Notes: generated by a model from the letters alone, not told the origin. A DNA stretch of 6,696 bases from an uncultured Paracoccaceae bacterium (GCA_913054485.1 CAJXHQ010000179.1:1-6696), one strand, 5' to 3'; shown: positions 1-6,696, counted from the first letter of the stretch. Made by a program: numbers and translations.

Positions 1-134
1 AGGCCCTGACAGCCGTCTCCACCGCCGCGCTTACTGTCTATGACATGTGCAAGGCCGTGGATAAGGCTATGCAGATCGGCGGCATCCATGTGACGCTGAA
101 GGATGGCGGAAAATCAGGACGTTACGAGGCATAA
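1..134 (+). CDS. moaC: Cyclic pyranopterin monophosphate synthase, C-terminal fragment (5' end outside window)
   Basis: Only the last 43 codons are present; the first complete codon begins at base 3 and TAA is at 132-134. The fragment begins [20 protein letters not shown] and ends KSGRYEA, the standard MoaC C-terminus. MoaC acts in the cytoplasm with MoaA, turning the cyclised GTP product into cyclic pyranopterin monophosphate, the first stable molybdopterin precursor. The Asp (codon 42-44) and Lys (codon 51-53) of YDMCK match the conserved Asp/Lys pair placed in the active site of E. coli MoaC. The stop codon directly abuts the moeA start (TAA then ATG), so the two are almost certainly co-transcribed and translationally coupled. 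The fragment covers roughly the last quarter of a protein of about 158 residues. Confidence 0.96.
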   Translation, partial: ALTAVSTAALTVYDMCKAVDKAMQIGGIHVTLKDGGKSGRYEA

Positions 135-1307
135 ATGATCTCAGTCGAGGAAGCCCGCACGCTGCTGATGGACCTTGTCTCCCCGCTGGAGACCGAGGAC
201 GTGCCGCTGGCCGAAGCCGCCGGCCGCGTGCTGGCGCAGGACGCCGTTGCGCGCCGCATGCAGCCGCCGTTTTCCGCCTCCGCCATGGACGGCTACGCGG
301 TGAAGGCGGCAGAGGTGGAACCGCACGCCATGTTCAAAGTGGTGGGCGAGTCTGCCGCGGGCCACCGGTTTGACGGCAAGGTCGGCCCCGGCCAGGCCGT
401 GCGGATTTTCACCGGCGCGCCGGTGCCGGAGGGTGCGGATTTCGTGGTCATCCAGGAGGACGTCACCCGCAGCGGCGCGCTGATCACCATCACAGATCAG
501 CCCTCGGACAATCACAATATCCGCCCCGCAGGCGGCGACTTCACCGAAGGCCAGGCTGTCACCGCCCCGCGCGTGCTGGCACCTGCTGACATCGCGCTGC
601 TGGCGGCGATGAACATCCCCGCAGTCACCGTCACGCGCCGGCCTGATATCGCGCTGATCTCCACCGGGGATGAGCTGGTGATGCCCGGCGAGGCCCCCGG
701 CCCGGACCAGATCATCGCCTCCAACACCTTCGGGCTGAAAGCCATGCTGGAGGCCGCAGGTGCCCGCGCCCGCATTCTGCCGATCGCGCGTGACACCGAA
801 AGCTCTCTGAAAATGGCCTTCTCGCTGGCTGAAGGCGCAGATCTCGCCGTCACCATCGGCGGTGCTTCGGTGGGCGATCATGATCTGGTCGGCAAGGTGG
901 CCGGTGATCTCGGGCTGGAGCGCGCCTTCTACAAGGTCGCCATGCGCCCCGGCAAACCGCTGATGGCGGGCCGCTTGAACAGTCGCGCCATGGTCGGTCT
1001 GCCCGGAAACCCCGTTTCTGCAATGGTTTGCGGCGCATTGTTCCTGGTACCAATGGTCAAGGCAATGCTGGGCCTGCCCGCAACCGCCGCCGAGCCGATG
1101 CAGGCCACCCTCGCCGAGCCCGTAAGCCAGAACGGCCCGCGCCAGCACTATATGCGTGCGCGCGTCGAGGCCGGACAGCTGACCGCCTTCCCCAATCAGG
1201 ACAGCTCGCTCCTGACAGTCCTGGCCGGGGCCAATGCGCTGCTGATCCGCCCGCCCCATGATCCGGCGCTGGCAGAAGGTGAGACTGTGCGCTACCTGCC
1301 GCTCTGA
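135..1307 (+). CDS. moeA: Molybdopterin molybdenumtransferase MoeA
   Basis: The 390-residue protein has the usual MoeA length. MoeA catalyses the last general step of molybdenum cofactor synthesis: insertion of molybdate into adenylylated molybdopterin, in the cytoplasm. Diagnostic motifs in order are [13 protein letters not shown] (44-56, with the conserved Asp52), [11 protein letters not shown] (92-102), ISTGDEL (175-181), GGASVGDHD (242-250), MRPGKPL (270-276) and GLPGNPVS (288-295), followed by the small beta-barrel domain IV (about 318-390). All motifs look intact. The ATG at 135 follows the moaC stop without a gap, and GAGG at 126-129, inside the last moaC codons, serves as ribosome binding site with 5 bases spacing. 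Expression is probably from a promoter upstream of moaC, outside the window. A glycerol- or Mo-specific paralogue cannot be excluded, but the moaC neighbour supports the canonical enzyme. Confidence 0.97.
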   Translation: MISVEEARTLLMDLVSPLETEDVPLAEAAGRVLAQDAVARRMQPPFSASAMDGYAVKAAEVEPHAMFKVVGESAAGHRFDGKVGPGQAVRIFTGAPVPEGADFVVIQEDVTRSGALITITDQPSDNHNIRPAGGDFTEGQAVTAPRVLAPADIALLAAMNIPAVTVTRRPDIALISTGDELVMPGEAPGPDQIIASNTFGLKAMLEAAGARARILPIARDTESSLKMAFSLAEGADLAVTIGGASVGDHDLVGKVAGDLGLERAFYKVAMRPGKPLMAGRLNSRAMVGLPGNPVSAMVCGALFLVPMVKAMLGLPATAAEPMQATLAEPVSQNGPRQHYMRARVEAGQLTAFPNQDSSLLTVLAGANALLIRPPHDPALAEGETVRYLPL

Positions 1308-1336
1308 TCTTTCATCTTCCCCCAAATACTCAATCA

Positions 1337-1366
1337 AAGGGCGGGTGGCTGAAGCCACGCGCCCTT
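1337..1366 (+). terminator. Hairpin after moeA, candidate transcription terminator
   Basis: Thirty bases after the moeA stop, AAGGGCG (1337-1343) pairs with CGCCCTT (1360-1366), then a G/G mismatch, then GTGGC (1345-1349) pairs with GCCAC (1354-1358) around a TGAA tetraloop. This makes a 12-bp stem with one mismatch. The bases after it (CACTTATCC) are not a proper T-tract, so it would be a weak intrinsic terminator or a 3'-end stabilising structure. Its place between moeA and the independent lexA promoter suits a terminator role. Confidence 0.5.
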
Positions 1367-1369
1367 CAC

Positions 1370-1378
1370 TTATCCACA
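1370..1378 (+). promoter_or_regulatory. Perfect DnaA-box 9-mer upstream of the lexA promoter
   Basis: TTATCCACA matches the consensus strong DnaA box exactly. It ends nine bases before the lexA -35 hexamer. A single box is not an origin; if it is functional it would act as a transcription-control site. Whether DnaA binds here is inference. Confidence 0.4.
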
Positions 1379-1387
1379 AGTGCGTCG

Positions 1388-1416
1388 TTGACACAGAAGG
1401 TGAACTCAGGTAGAAC
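1388..1416 (+). promoter_or_regulatory. lexA promoter (-35 TTGACA, -10 TAGAAC)
   Basis: A perfect TTGACA lies at 1388-1393 and TAGAAC (4 of 6 matches to TATAAT) at 1411-1416, separated by exactly 17 bases, the optimum for a sigma-70 housekeeping promoter. The predicted transcript start is near 1423, giving a leader of about 26 bases before the lexA ATG. The -10 hexamer overlaps the SOS box, which fits direct repression by LexA of its own gene. Confidence 0.8.
1402..1416 (+). promoter_or_regulatory. SOS box (LexA operator), alphaproteobacterial type
   Basis: GAAC (1402-1405), seven bases, GAAC (1413-1416): the reverse complement is GTTC-N7-GTTC, the direct-repeat operator known for alphaproteobacterial LexA. 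It covers the -10 element of the lexA promoter, so bound LexA would block RNA polymerase. This predicts SOS-inducible autoregulation. I found no second copy at the comEC/gltX gap or the gltA leader. Confidence 0.88.
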
Positions 1417-1448
1417 AAAGCAAAACAACACCATCGGAGGGAGCAGAC

Positions 1449-2153
1449 ATGCTGACCAAGAAGCAGTTGCAATTGCTGGAGTTCATCCACAAACGCCTCC
1501 AGTCGGACGGCGTGCCGCCCAGCTTTGACGAAATGAAGGCGGCGCTGGACCTGCGCTCGAAATCCGGTATCCACCGGCTGATCACCGCATTGGAAGAACG
1601 CGGCTTTATCCGCCGCCTGGCGCATCGCGCCCGCGCCATTGAAATCATCCGCCTGCCCGAAAGCATCGGCAGCGAGCCTGCAGGCTTCAAACCCCGTGTG
1701 ATCGAAGGCGGCGGCGGCGAGCCGGATCATGCCGTTAAACCCGCCAATACCGACCCCGTGACGCTCAGCGCGGTGGAGCTGCCTGTGATGGGCCGCATTG
1801 CCGCCGGTGTGCCGATTGCGGCGATCAGCCATGCCTCGCACCAAGTGGCGGTGCCGACCGGCATGATCGCGCAGGGCGGGGAGCATTACGCGCTGGAGGT
1901 CAAGGGCGACTCCATGATCGAGGCCGGTATCAACGATGGCGACGTCGTGGTGATCCGCCATGCCGATACCGCCGACAACGGCGACATCGTGGTGGCGCTG
2001 GTACAGGATCAGGAAGCCACCCTGAAACGCTATTTCCGTGAGGGTGGTTCAGTCGCGCTGGAAGCGGCCAACCCGGCCTATGAGACCCGGGTCTACCCGG
2101 ACGACCAGGTCAAAGTGCAGGGCCGCCTGGTGGGGCTGATCCGGACCTACTGA
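1449..2153 (+). CDS. lexA: SOS response repressor and autoprotease LexA
   Basis: The 234-residue protein represses DNA-damage genes and cleaves itself when RecA filaments form on single-stranded DNA. Residues 1-65 form the winged helix-turn-helix, including [12 protein letters not shown] (22-33) and a likely recognition helix [16 protein letters not shown] (37-52). Residues 70-108 are a Gly/Pro-rich linker (EGGGGEPD), longer than in E. coli LexA (202 residues) but normal in alphaproteobacteria. The peptidase S24 domain follows: cleavage site Ala119-Gly120 in GRIAAGVPI, catalytic Ser155 in KGDSM, and Lys193 in ATLKRY. All required residues are present, so it should be active. GGAGG at 1436-1440 with 8 bases spacing fixes the start. 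The gene has its own promoter with an overlapping SOS box. Its last 7 bases overlap the 3' end of comEC on the other strand. Confidence 0.98.
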   Translation: MLTKKQLQLLEFIHKRLQSDGVPPSFDEMKAALDLRSKSGIHRLITALEERGFIRRLAHRARAIEIIRLPESIGSEPAGFKPRVIEGGGGEPDHAVKPANTDPVTLSAVELPVMGRIAAGVPIAAISHASHQVAVPTGMIAQGGEHYALEVKGDSMIEAGINDGDVVVIRHADTADNGDIVVALVQDQEATLKRYFREGGSVALEAANPAYETRVYPDDQVKVQGRLVGLIRTY

Positions 2154-4201
2154 CGGTCCAGCAGACGGCGGGTCAGCGGCAGCAGCCGCGGCCCGGCCCC
2201 GGTCCAGGGCCGCGCTCCGGCGCGGTCTTTTACTGTGACCAGCTTGCCCGCAGCCGTCAGCAGGACCGCCCCCGTTGCCCGCAGCGCGTCCGTGTCCAGC
2301 ACAAGGCAGTCTCCTTTCAATTCCTTCGGCACTGTGAACACGGCGATCTGGCCGGTCTTGCAGGTATCATAGTTTTCCGCCGCGCGTTTGCCGATCACAT
2401 GGATCAGCTCGGTTCCGGCGATCTCGGCCACTTTCAGCTTTGCCTCTCCGCCGGGCCAGCGCCCGGCGGCCTCGCCCTGCAAGGCAGGATCGCCGTCGTT
2501 CTCCAGCCAGATACCCGCAATGAACCCGGCGCCCTTGGGTTTTGACAGCGCGCGGCCGTCTGGCCTCAGCACCCCGACCAGCCCGCCGGTATCTGCAATC
2601 AGCGCGGGAGGGCGTTCCGCCCCGTGCCAAAACAGGAAGGCAGCAGCCAGCGGGATCAGCCCCGCCAGCCTGCCGCGCCCCTGCCAAAGGATCAGGAGCA
2701 AGCCTCCGGCGGCAATCAGCGGCAGCACCATCGGCCCTGGCGCAATCACCTGCCCCCGCGCGCCCTCAAGACCGGAGACAAACTCAGCAACCCAGAGGAT
2801 CCAGCCCAGCCCCTGCCCCATCGCGGTCCAGCCGATCCAACCCAACCCCAGCGGCGTCAGCAGTACCGCCAGCACGGCAGCGGGCATTACCACCGCCCCC
2901 ATCACCGGCACCGCCAGCAAGTTGGCCAGCAAGCCATAGTGCGAGACCATGTTGAAATGCGCCGCCCCAAAGGGCGCCGTCGCCAGCCCCGCCACCAGTG
3001 AAGAAAGGGCTGCTGCGGCGAGAGGCTGCAGCCATTTGGGTCCAAGGCTGATCCCTGCGTCCCTGATCCATGAGAAGACACCGACCAATGCGGTGGTGGC
3101 GGCAAAACTCATCTGAAAGCCCGGCCCCAGCAGGCTCTCGGGACGGCGAAGAAGCACGATCAGCGCCGCCAGCGCCACGGCCCGCAACGACAGGGCACGC
3201 TGGTCCAGCAGTACCGCCCCCAGCATCACCGCCGCCATGATAAAGGCACGTTCAGTGGCAACATTGCCGCCGGACAGCATCAGATAGCCCGCCGCCGCCA
3301 CAAGCGCGCCGCAGGCGGCGAGCTTTTTCACCGGCAGGCGCAGCGCCAGCGGTGGCACCAGGCAGAAGGCAAGCCGCAGCCCGCCAAAGACCACTGCCGC
3401 CAACAGCCCCATATGCAGGCCGGAAATGGCCAGAAGATGTGCCAGGTTGCTGCCGCGCAGGGCGTCCAGCGTGGCCGTGCTGACCCCGCTCCGGTCACCG
3501 GTGGTGATGGCGGCCGCAAAGCCGCCGCGCTCTCCCGGGATGGCAGCCCGGATATGTGTGCCCGCCGCGCGGCGCAGGCTCTCCAGCGGCAGCGGATCGC
3601 CCCCGCCCGCCATCAGCAGCGGAACGCGGGTATAGCCCACCGCGCCGAGGCGCTGGAACCAGGCATGGCGGCGGAAGTCGAAGCCGCCGGGCTCGGCCGG
3701 GCCCTGCGGCGGCATCAGATGGGCCGTGGTCATCACCCGCGCGCCGGGCGGCGGCAAGTGCGCGTCCCCATGCAGGGTCACCCGCACCATTGCCGGGGTG
3801 TCTTGCGGGGACACCCGGTCCAGCCGGACCTGGTCCAGCGTCACCCGGATCCGGTCCGCCGGAGAGCGGCTGAGGGACAGAAGACGCCCCTCCACCGGGC
3901 CGTAGTAGCGGAAGGACAACGCCGGCGCAGCCTGCACATGCGTGCGCAGCCCGGCCATGCAAAACCCCAGCGGCAGCAGCAGCAAGGCCCAGCCCAGCAG
4001 CCGCGCTGCAGACGGCAGCTGCCAGATCAGGACCCCGCCAGATACCAGGGTAAACAGCGCCAATCCCCAGAGATCAAAGGAAGGTTCCAGCGGCAAGGCA
4101 AAGTAGAGCGCAATCCCGGCGCCCAGCACAACCGGGCTCCAGGGCAGCAGATGCCCCCGCTGCGCGTCCAGCAAGGGCCGAAGGGCCGCAATTGCGCGCA
4201 T
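2147..4201 (-). CDS. comEC: ComEC/Rec2-family DNA uptake channel, without metallo-beta-lactamase domain
   Basis: This 684-residue multi-pass inner-membrane protein belongs to the family that moves single-stranded DNA into the cytoplasm during natural transformation; in Rhodobacter capsulatus a homologue is needed by recipients of gene transfer agent DNA. Hydrophobic segments near 22-37, 45-60 and 70-85 frame the soluble DUF4131-like part (about 90-200). The Competence domain follows (about 225-505), with the hallmark [20 protein letters not shown] (248-267), [10 protein letters not shown] (311-320) and [12 protein letters not shown] (361-372). Residues 532-684 form a soluble C-terminal part without the HxHxDH metal motif of longer ComEC proteins. 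I chose the ATG at 4201 because AAGGAG (complement of 4207-4212) sits 5 bases upstream; a TTG at 4240 would add 13 residues but has no comparable site. It converges on lexA, overlapping by 7 bp, and diverges from gltX. No SOS box or clear promoter is visible upstream. Confidence 0.93.
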   Translation of the reverse strand: MRAIAALRPLLDAQRGHLLPWSPVVLGAGIALYFALPLEPSFDLWGLALFTLVSGGVLIWQLPSAARLLGWALLLLPLGFCMAGLRTHVQAAPALSFRYYGPVEGRLLSLSRSPADRIRVTLDQVRLDRVSPQDTPAMVRVTLHGDAHLPPPGARVMTTAHLMPPQGPAEPGGFDFRRHAWFQRLGAVGYTRVPLLMAGGGDPLPLESLRRAAGTHIRAAIPGERGGFAAAITTGDRSGVSTATLDALRGSNLAHLLAISGLHMGLLAAVVFGGLRLAFCLVPPLALRLPVKKLAACGALVAAAGYLMLSGGNVATERAFIMAAVMLGAVLLDQRALSLRAVALAALIVLLRRPESLLGPGFQMSFAATTALVGVFSWIRDAGISLGPKWLQPLAAAALSSLVAGLATAPFGAAHFNMVSHYGLLANLLAVPVMGAVVMPAAVLAVLLTPLGLGWIGWTAMGQGLGWILWVAEFVSGLEGARGQVIAPGPMVLPLIAAGGLLLILWQGRGRLAGLIPLAAAFLFWHGAERPPALIADTGGLVGVLRPDGRALSKPKGAGFIAGIWLENDGDPALQGEAAGRWPGGEAKLKVAEIAGTELIHVIGKRAAENYDTCKTGQIAVFTVPKELKGDCLVLDTDALRATGAVLLTAAGKLVTVKDRAGARPWTGAGPRLLPLTRRLLDRQ

Positions 4202-4272
4202 GCTTGCTCCTTGTCCGCCGGGCCGGTAGACAGGCCTCAAACGCTACTCCTCTCATGGTTTCCAAAAGGTAA
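4202..4272. other. Divergent intergenic region between comEC and gltX
   Basis: This 71-bp gap must contain the upstream ends of both comEC (leftward) and gltX (rightward), unless their promoters lie inside the opposite gene. Apart from the comEC ribosome binding site I see no convincing promoter. TTGCTC (4204-4209) and TAGACA (4227-4232) are 17 bases apart in the gltX direction but match the consensus at only three positions each. No SOS box is present. Confidence 0.5.
4207..4212 (-). promoter_or_regulatory. Ribosome binding site that decides the comEC start
   Basis: On the minus strand AAGGAG is followed by CAAGC and then the ATG at 4201-4199. This strong Shine-Dalgarno match at 5 bases favours the ATG over the upstream in-frame TTG at 4240. 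Confidence 0.8.
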
Positions 4273-5682
4273 ATGGCCCTCATGACCAAACCTGTCGTCA
4301 CCCGCTTTGCCCCCTCGCCGACCGGCTTTCTGCACATCGGCGGCGCGCGCACGGCGCTGTTCAACTGGCTTTACGCGCGCGGCCGCGGCGGCAAGTTCCT
4401 CTTGCGCATCGAAGACACCGACCGCGAACGCTCCACGCCGGAGGCCACCGCCGCGATCCTGCAGGGCCTCGACTGGCTGGGTCTGGACCATGACGGCGAG
4501 GTGGTGAGCCAGTTTGAAGGTGCTGCCCGCCACGCTGACGTGGCCCACCAGCTGCTGGCGGAAGGCAAGGCCTACAAGTGCTTTGCCACCCAGGATGAAA
4601 TTGCCGCCTTCCGAGACGCAGCCAAGGCCGAGGGCAAATCGACCCTCTACCGCTCGCCCTGGCGCGACGCGGCCGAGGACAGCCACCCCGATGCGCCTTA
4701 CGTGGTCCGCATCAAAGCACCTCAGGACGGTGAAACTGTCATCCGGGACGAGGTGCAGGGTGATGTGACGATCCGCAACAGCCAGCTGGATGACATGATC
4801 CTGCTGCGTTCCGACGGCACGCCGGTCTACATGCTGGCGGTTGTGGTGGATGATCACGACATGGGCGTCACCCATGTGATCCGCGGCGACGACCACCTGA
4901 ACAATGCCGCCCGCCAGATGATGGTCTATGAGGCGATGGGCTGGGACGTGCCGGTCTGGGCCCATATCCCGCTGATTCACGGGCCCGACGGCAAGAAGCT
5001 GTCCAAACGCCATGGTGCGCTTGGCGCGCAGGAATACCAGGCCATGGGCTACCCCGCGGCGGGGATGCGCAACTATCTGGCACGTCTGGGCTGGAGCCAC
5101 GGTGATGATGAGTTCTTCACCGACGCGCAGGTCAAGGAATGGTTCGATATGGGCGGCATCGGCAAAAGCCCGGCGCGGTTCGACACCAAAAAGCTGGAGA
5201 ACATCTGCGGCCAGCATATCGCTGTTAGCGATGACGCCGCATTGCGGCAGGAAATTCAAGGATATCTGCAGGCCGCAGGCGAACCGGCGCTGACTGACGC
5301 ACAGTCACAGGGTCTTGAAGATGCGATGTATTGCCTCAAGGACCGGGCGCGCACCTTCCCCGAACTTCTTGAAAAAGCGCAATTTGTCCTTGCATCACGG
5401 CCACTTGACCGGGATGCAAAAGCAGAGAAGGCGCTGAATTCGGTATCCGACGGTATACTGAATGAATTGACGCCGCAGCTGCAAAATGCTAGCTGGGCAC
5501 GAGACGATCTGGAGGCGCTTCTCAACCAGTTTGCAGAAGCGAAGGAAACCAAGTTCGGCAAGCTGGCCGGCCCGTTGCGGGCGGCGCTCGCGGGCCGGGC
5601 TGTCACGCCCTCCGTCTTTGACATGATGCTGGTACTGGGCCGCGAGGAAACCGTCGCCCGCATCAGCGACATCGCAGGCTGA
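4273..5682 (+). CDS. gltX: Glutamate--tRNA ligase (glutamyl-tRNA synthetase)
   Basis: This 469-residue class Ic aminoacyl-tRNA synthetase attaches glutamate to tRNA-Glu in the cytoplasm; in bacteria lacking a glutaminyl enzyme it may also charge tRNA-Gln for GatCAB, which cannot be judged here. The Rossmann catalytic domain has [20 protein letters not shown] (11-30, containing the HIGH-type HIGG at 21-24), [16 protein letters not shown] (43-58) and [10 protein letters not shown] (202-211). The KMSKS-type loop is KKLSKRHG (241-248). The alpha-helical anticodon-binding region is about 320-469. The zinc cysteines of E. coli GluRS are mostly missing: only Cys103 remains. The start is uncertain: ATG 4273 has AAGG only 3 bases upstream, while ATG 4282 (giving MTKPVVT) has it 12 bases upstream. 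Codons 317-416 have an unusual composition (see findings). Alphaproteobacteria often carry a second gltX paralogue elsewhere. Confidence 0.96.
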   Translation: MALMTKPVVTRFAPSPTGFLHIGGARTALFNWLYARGRGGKFLLRIEDTDRERSTPEATAAILQGLDWLGLDHDGEVVSQFEGAARHADVAHQLLAEGKAYKCFATQDEIAAFRDAAKAEGKSTLYRSPWRDAAEDSHPDAPYVVRIKAPQDGETVIRDEVQGDVTIRNSQLDDMILLRSDGTPVYMLAVVVDDHDMGVTHVIRGDDHLNNAARQMMVYEAMGWDVPVWAHIPLIHGPDGKKLSKRHGALGAQEYQAMGYPAAGMRNYLARLGWSHGDDEFFTDAQVKEWFDMGGIGKSPARFDTKKLENICGQHIAVSDDAALRQEIQGYLQAAGEPALTDAQSQGLEDAMYCLKDRARTFPELLEKAQFVLASRPLDRDAKAEKALNSVSDGILNELTPQLQNASWARDDLEALLNQFAEAKETKFGKLAGPLRAALAGRAVTPSVFDMMLVLGREETVARISDIAG

Positions 5683-5721
5683 CCTGAGCTCTTCACGTTC
5701 GGGTAACGCTGCTCCGCTACG

Positions 5722-5751
5722 AGAGGCCTGCGCGCATGGCGCGCGGGCTCT
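5722..5751 (+). other. Strong GC-rich hairpin between gltX and gltA
   Basis: GCCTGCGCGC (5726-5735) pairs with GCGCGCGGGC (5739-5748) across an ATG triloop, with one G-T wobble. AGA (5722-5724) and TCT (5749-5751) extend the stem beyond one bulged G, giving about 13 bp. No T-tract follows, so a simple intrinsic terminator is doubtful. It may end gltX transcription, be part of the gltA leader, or be a dispersed palindromic repeat. An alternative GGGC/GCCC hairpin (5745-5755) would compete with it. Confidence 0.45.
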
Positions 5752-5762
5752 GCCCCGCACCG

Positions 5763-5782
5763 GGACCGTTAAAAAACGGACC
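5763..5782 (+). other. Small inverted repeat in the gltA leader
   Basis: CCGTT (5766-5770) and AACGG (5775-5779) surround an AAAA loop; beyond an A/A mismatch, GG (5763-5764) pairs with CC (5781-5782). It ends 13 bases before the gltA ribosome binding site. It could be a leader RNA structure or a protein-binding palindrome. On the minus strand the loop is T-rich but no U-tract follows, so it is not a convincing terminator in either direction. Confidence 0.35.
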
Positions 5783-5809
5783 GCGTGCCTGTAACAGGAA
5801 GGGACATAC

Positions 5810-6696
5810 ATGACCGACACACAGAAAACCGCAACGCTCAGCCTGAATGGCGAAAACTACGAGCTGCCAATTTTCTCCCCTTCGGCCGGCCCGGATGTCC
5901 TCGATATCCGCAAGCTCTATGGCCAGGCGGGTGTGTTCACCTACGATCCCGGCTTCACCTCGACTGCAAGCTGCGACAGCACCATCACCTATATCGACGG
6001 CGACGAGGGCGTTCTGCTGCACCGCGGCTACCCGATCGACCAGCTGGCCTCGCAGTCGCACTACCTCGAAGTCTGCTACCTCTTGCTCTACGGTGAGTTG
6101 CCGACCGCGGCACAGCTGGAAGATTTTGAGGGCCGTGTGACCCGTCACACCATGGTGCACGAGCAGATGCACAATTTCTTCCGCGGCTTCCGCCGCGACG
6201 CGCACCCGATGGCAACCCTGGTTGGCGTGGTCGGCGCAATGTCCGCCTTCTACCACGACAGCACCGATATTGCCGATCCGTGGCAGCGCGAAGTCGCCTC
6301 CGTGCGCCTGATCGCCAAACTGCCGACCATCGCCGCGATGGCCTATAAGTATTCGATCGGCCAGCCCTTCGTGTACCCGCGCAACGATCTGGATTACGCT
6401 GCGAACTTCCTGCACATGTGCTTCTCGGTTCCGGCAGAAGAATACCACGTGGACCCGATCCTGAGCCGCGCGATGGACCGGATCTTCACCCTGCACGCGG
6501 ATCACGAGCAGAACGCCTCGACCTCGACCGTGCGCCTGGCATCCTCTTCGGGTGCAAACCCGTTCGCCTGCATCGCGGCCGGCATCGCCTGCCTCTGGGG
6601 TCCGGCGCATGGCGGCGCAAACCAGGCCTGCCTGGAGATGCTGAAGGAAATCGGCACTGTTGACCGTATTCCGGAATTCATCGCTCGCGCCAAGGA
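5810..6696 (+). CDS. gltA: Citrate synthase, type II (3' end outside window)
   Basis: The first 295 codons are present without a stop; family members are about 430 residues, so roughly the last third is missing. The enzyme condenses acetyl-CoA with oxaloacetate to citrate, the entry step of the TCA cycle. The N-terminal beta-rich region ([15 protein letters not shown], 10-24) is typical of the NADH-sensitive hexameric Gram-negative type. Conserved segments include [20 protein letters not shown] (43-62), [12 protein letters not shown] (69-80), [14 protein letters not shown] (229-242; His229 and His232) and WGPAHGGAN (263-271). By alignment, His267 is the counterpart of E. coli catalytic His264. 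The other catalytic residues (E. coli His305 and Asp362) fall beyond the window. The start is fixed by AGGAAGGG (5796-5803) six bases before the ATG. Codons are strongly biased to C/G endings, fitting a highly expressed gene. It follows gltX by 127 bp with hairpins between, so it may have its own transcript. Confidence 0.97.
   Translation, partial: MTDTQKTATLSLNGENYELPIFSPSAGPDVLDIRKLYGQAGVFTYDPGFTSTASCDSTITYIDGDEGVLLHRGYPIDQLASQSHYLEVCYLLLYGELPTAAQLEDFEGRVTRHTMVHEQMHNFFRGFRRDAHPMATLVGVVGAMSAFYHDSTDIADPWQREVASVRLIAKLPTIAAMAYKYSIGQPFVYPRNDLDYAANFLHMCFSVPAEEYHVDPILSRAMDRIFTLHADHEQNASTSTVRLASSSGANPFACIAAGIACLWGPAHGGANQACLEMLKEIGTVDRIPEFIARAK

Noticed and set aside
141..1961. A 606-codon open frame on the minus strand across moeA and lexA
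   Set aside because: It is antisense to two certain genes, spans the lexA promoter, and has a His/Arg/Gly-rich composition without any recognisable domain; long antisense frames are expected where third positions are G/C.
2187..2214. CGCGGCCC/GGGCCGCG hairpin 33 bases after the lexA stop, as a lexA terminator
   Set aside because: It has a 12-base loop, no T-tract, and lies inside comEC coding sequence, where GC-rich inverted repeats of this size are common.
4204..4232. TTGCTC-17-TAGACA as a gltX promoter
   Set aside because: Each hexamer matches the consensus at only three positions; too weak to call.
4202..4240. TTG start at 4240 for comEC, adding 13 residues
   Set aside because: The ATG at 4201 has AAGGAG at 5 bases, while the TTG lacks a good site and the added residues (RPVYRPGGQGAS) look like untranslated leader.
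3413..4285. A 290-codon plus-strand open frame inside comEC
   Set aside because: It is antisense to the hallmark ComEC motifs, Arg/Gln/Pro-rich, with no domain and no convincing ribosome binding site; a shadow of high GC.
4237..5259. A 340-codon minus-strand open frame across gltX
   Set aside because: It is complementary to the conserved catalytic domain of gltX and has no family signature.
5717..6610. A 297-codon minus-strand open frame across gltA and its leader
   Set aside because: It is antisense to a clear citrate synthase and resembles no known protein.
1..6696. A new multi-gene defence, mobile or biosynthetic system
   Set aside because: Every long coding region is a recognised housekeeping or core gene; there are no repeats, integrase, transposase, toxin-antitoxin or unknown clusters, and no gene-free stretch exceeds 141 bp.

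Overview
The window is a GC-rich stretch of ordinary bacterial chromosome. Protein flavour and gene content point to an alphaproteobacterium of the family Rhodobacteraceae, most likely the Roseobacter group (Phaeobacter/Leisingera/Ruegeria-like). Supporting signs are a LexA box of the alphaproteobacterial type (direct repeat GTTC-N7-GTTC, here read as GAAC-N7-GAAC), a ComEC protein without the usual C-terminal metallo-beta-lactamase domain, and a typical long-linker LexA. The genus is inferred from memory of related proteins and was not searched.

Layout from left to right. (1) The 3' end of moaC (1-134) is followed with no gap by moeA (135-1307); both serve molybdenum cofactor synthesis and are probably one transcript. 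(2) A 141-bp intergenic region (1308-1448) carries a recurrent-looking sequence, a hairpin that may end the mo- transcript, a perfect DnaA-box 9-mer, and the lexA promoter with an SOS box lying on its -10 element. (3) lexA (1449-2153) encodes the SOS repressor with an intact Ala-Gly cleavage site and Ser/Lys dyad. (4) comEC (minus strand, 2147-4201) encodes the inner-membrane DNA uptake channel; its stop overlaps the lexA stop tail to tail by 7 bp. (5) gltX (4273-5682) encodes glutamyl-tRNA synthetase and diverges from comEC across a 71-bp gap. (6) A 127-bp leader with two hairpins precedes gltA (citrate synthase, 5810 to the window edge, 3' end missing).

How the genes work together. moaC/moeA form a cofactor pathway pair. 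gltX and gltA are housekeeping genes for translation and the TCA cycle. lexA and comEC are linked by position and perhaps by theme (DNA damage response and DNA uptake), but nothing in the sequence proves a functional link. There are no mobile elements, CRISPR arrays, RNA genes or phage genes, and I see no undescribed multi-gene system. The most useful non-routine observations are the composite DnaA-box/SOS-box lexA promoter, the lexA/comEC tail overlap, a sharply bounded 300-bp island of atypical codon use inside gltX, and the structured gltA leader.
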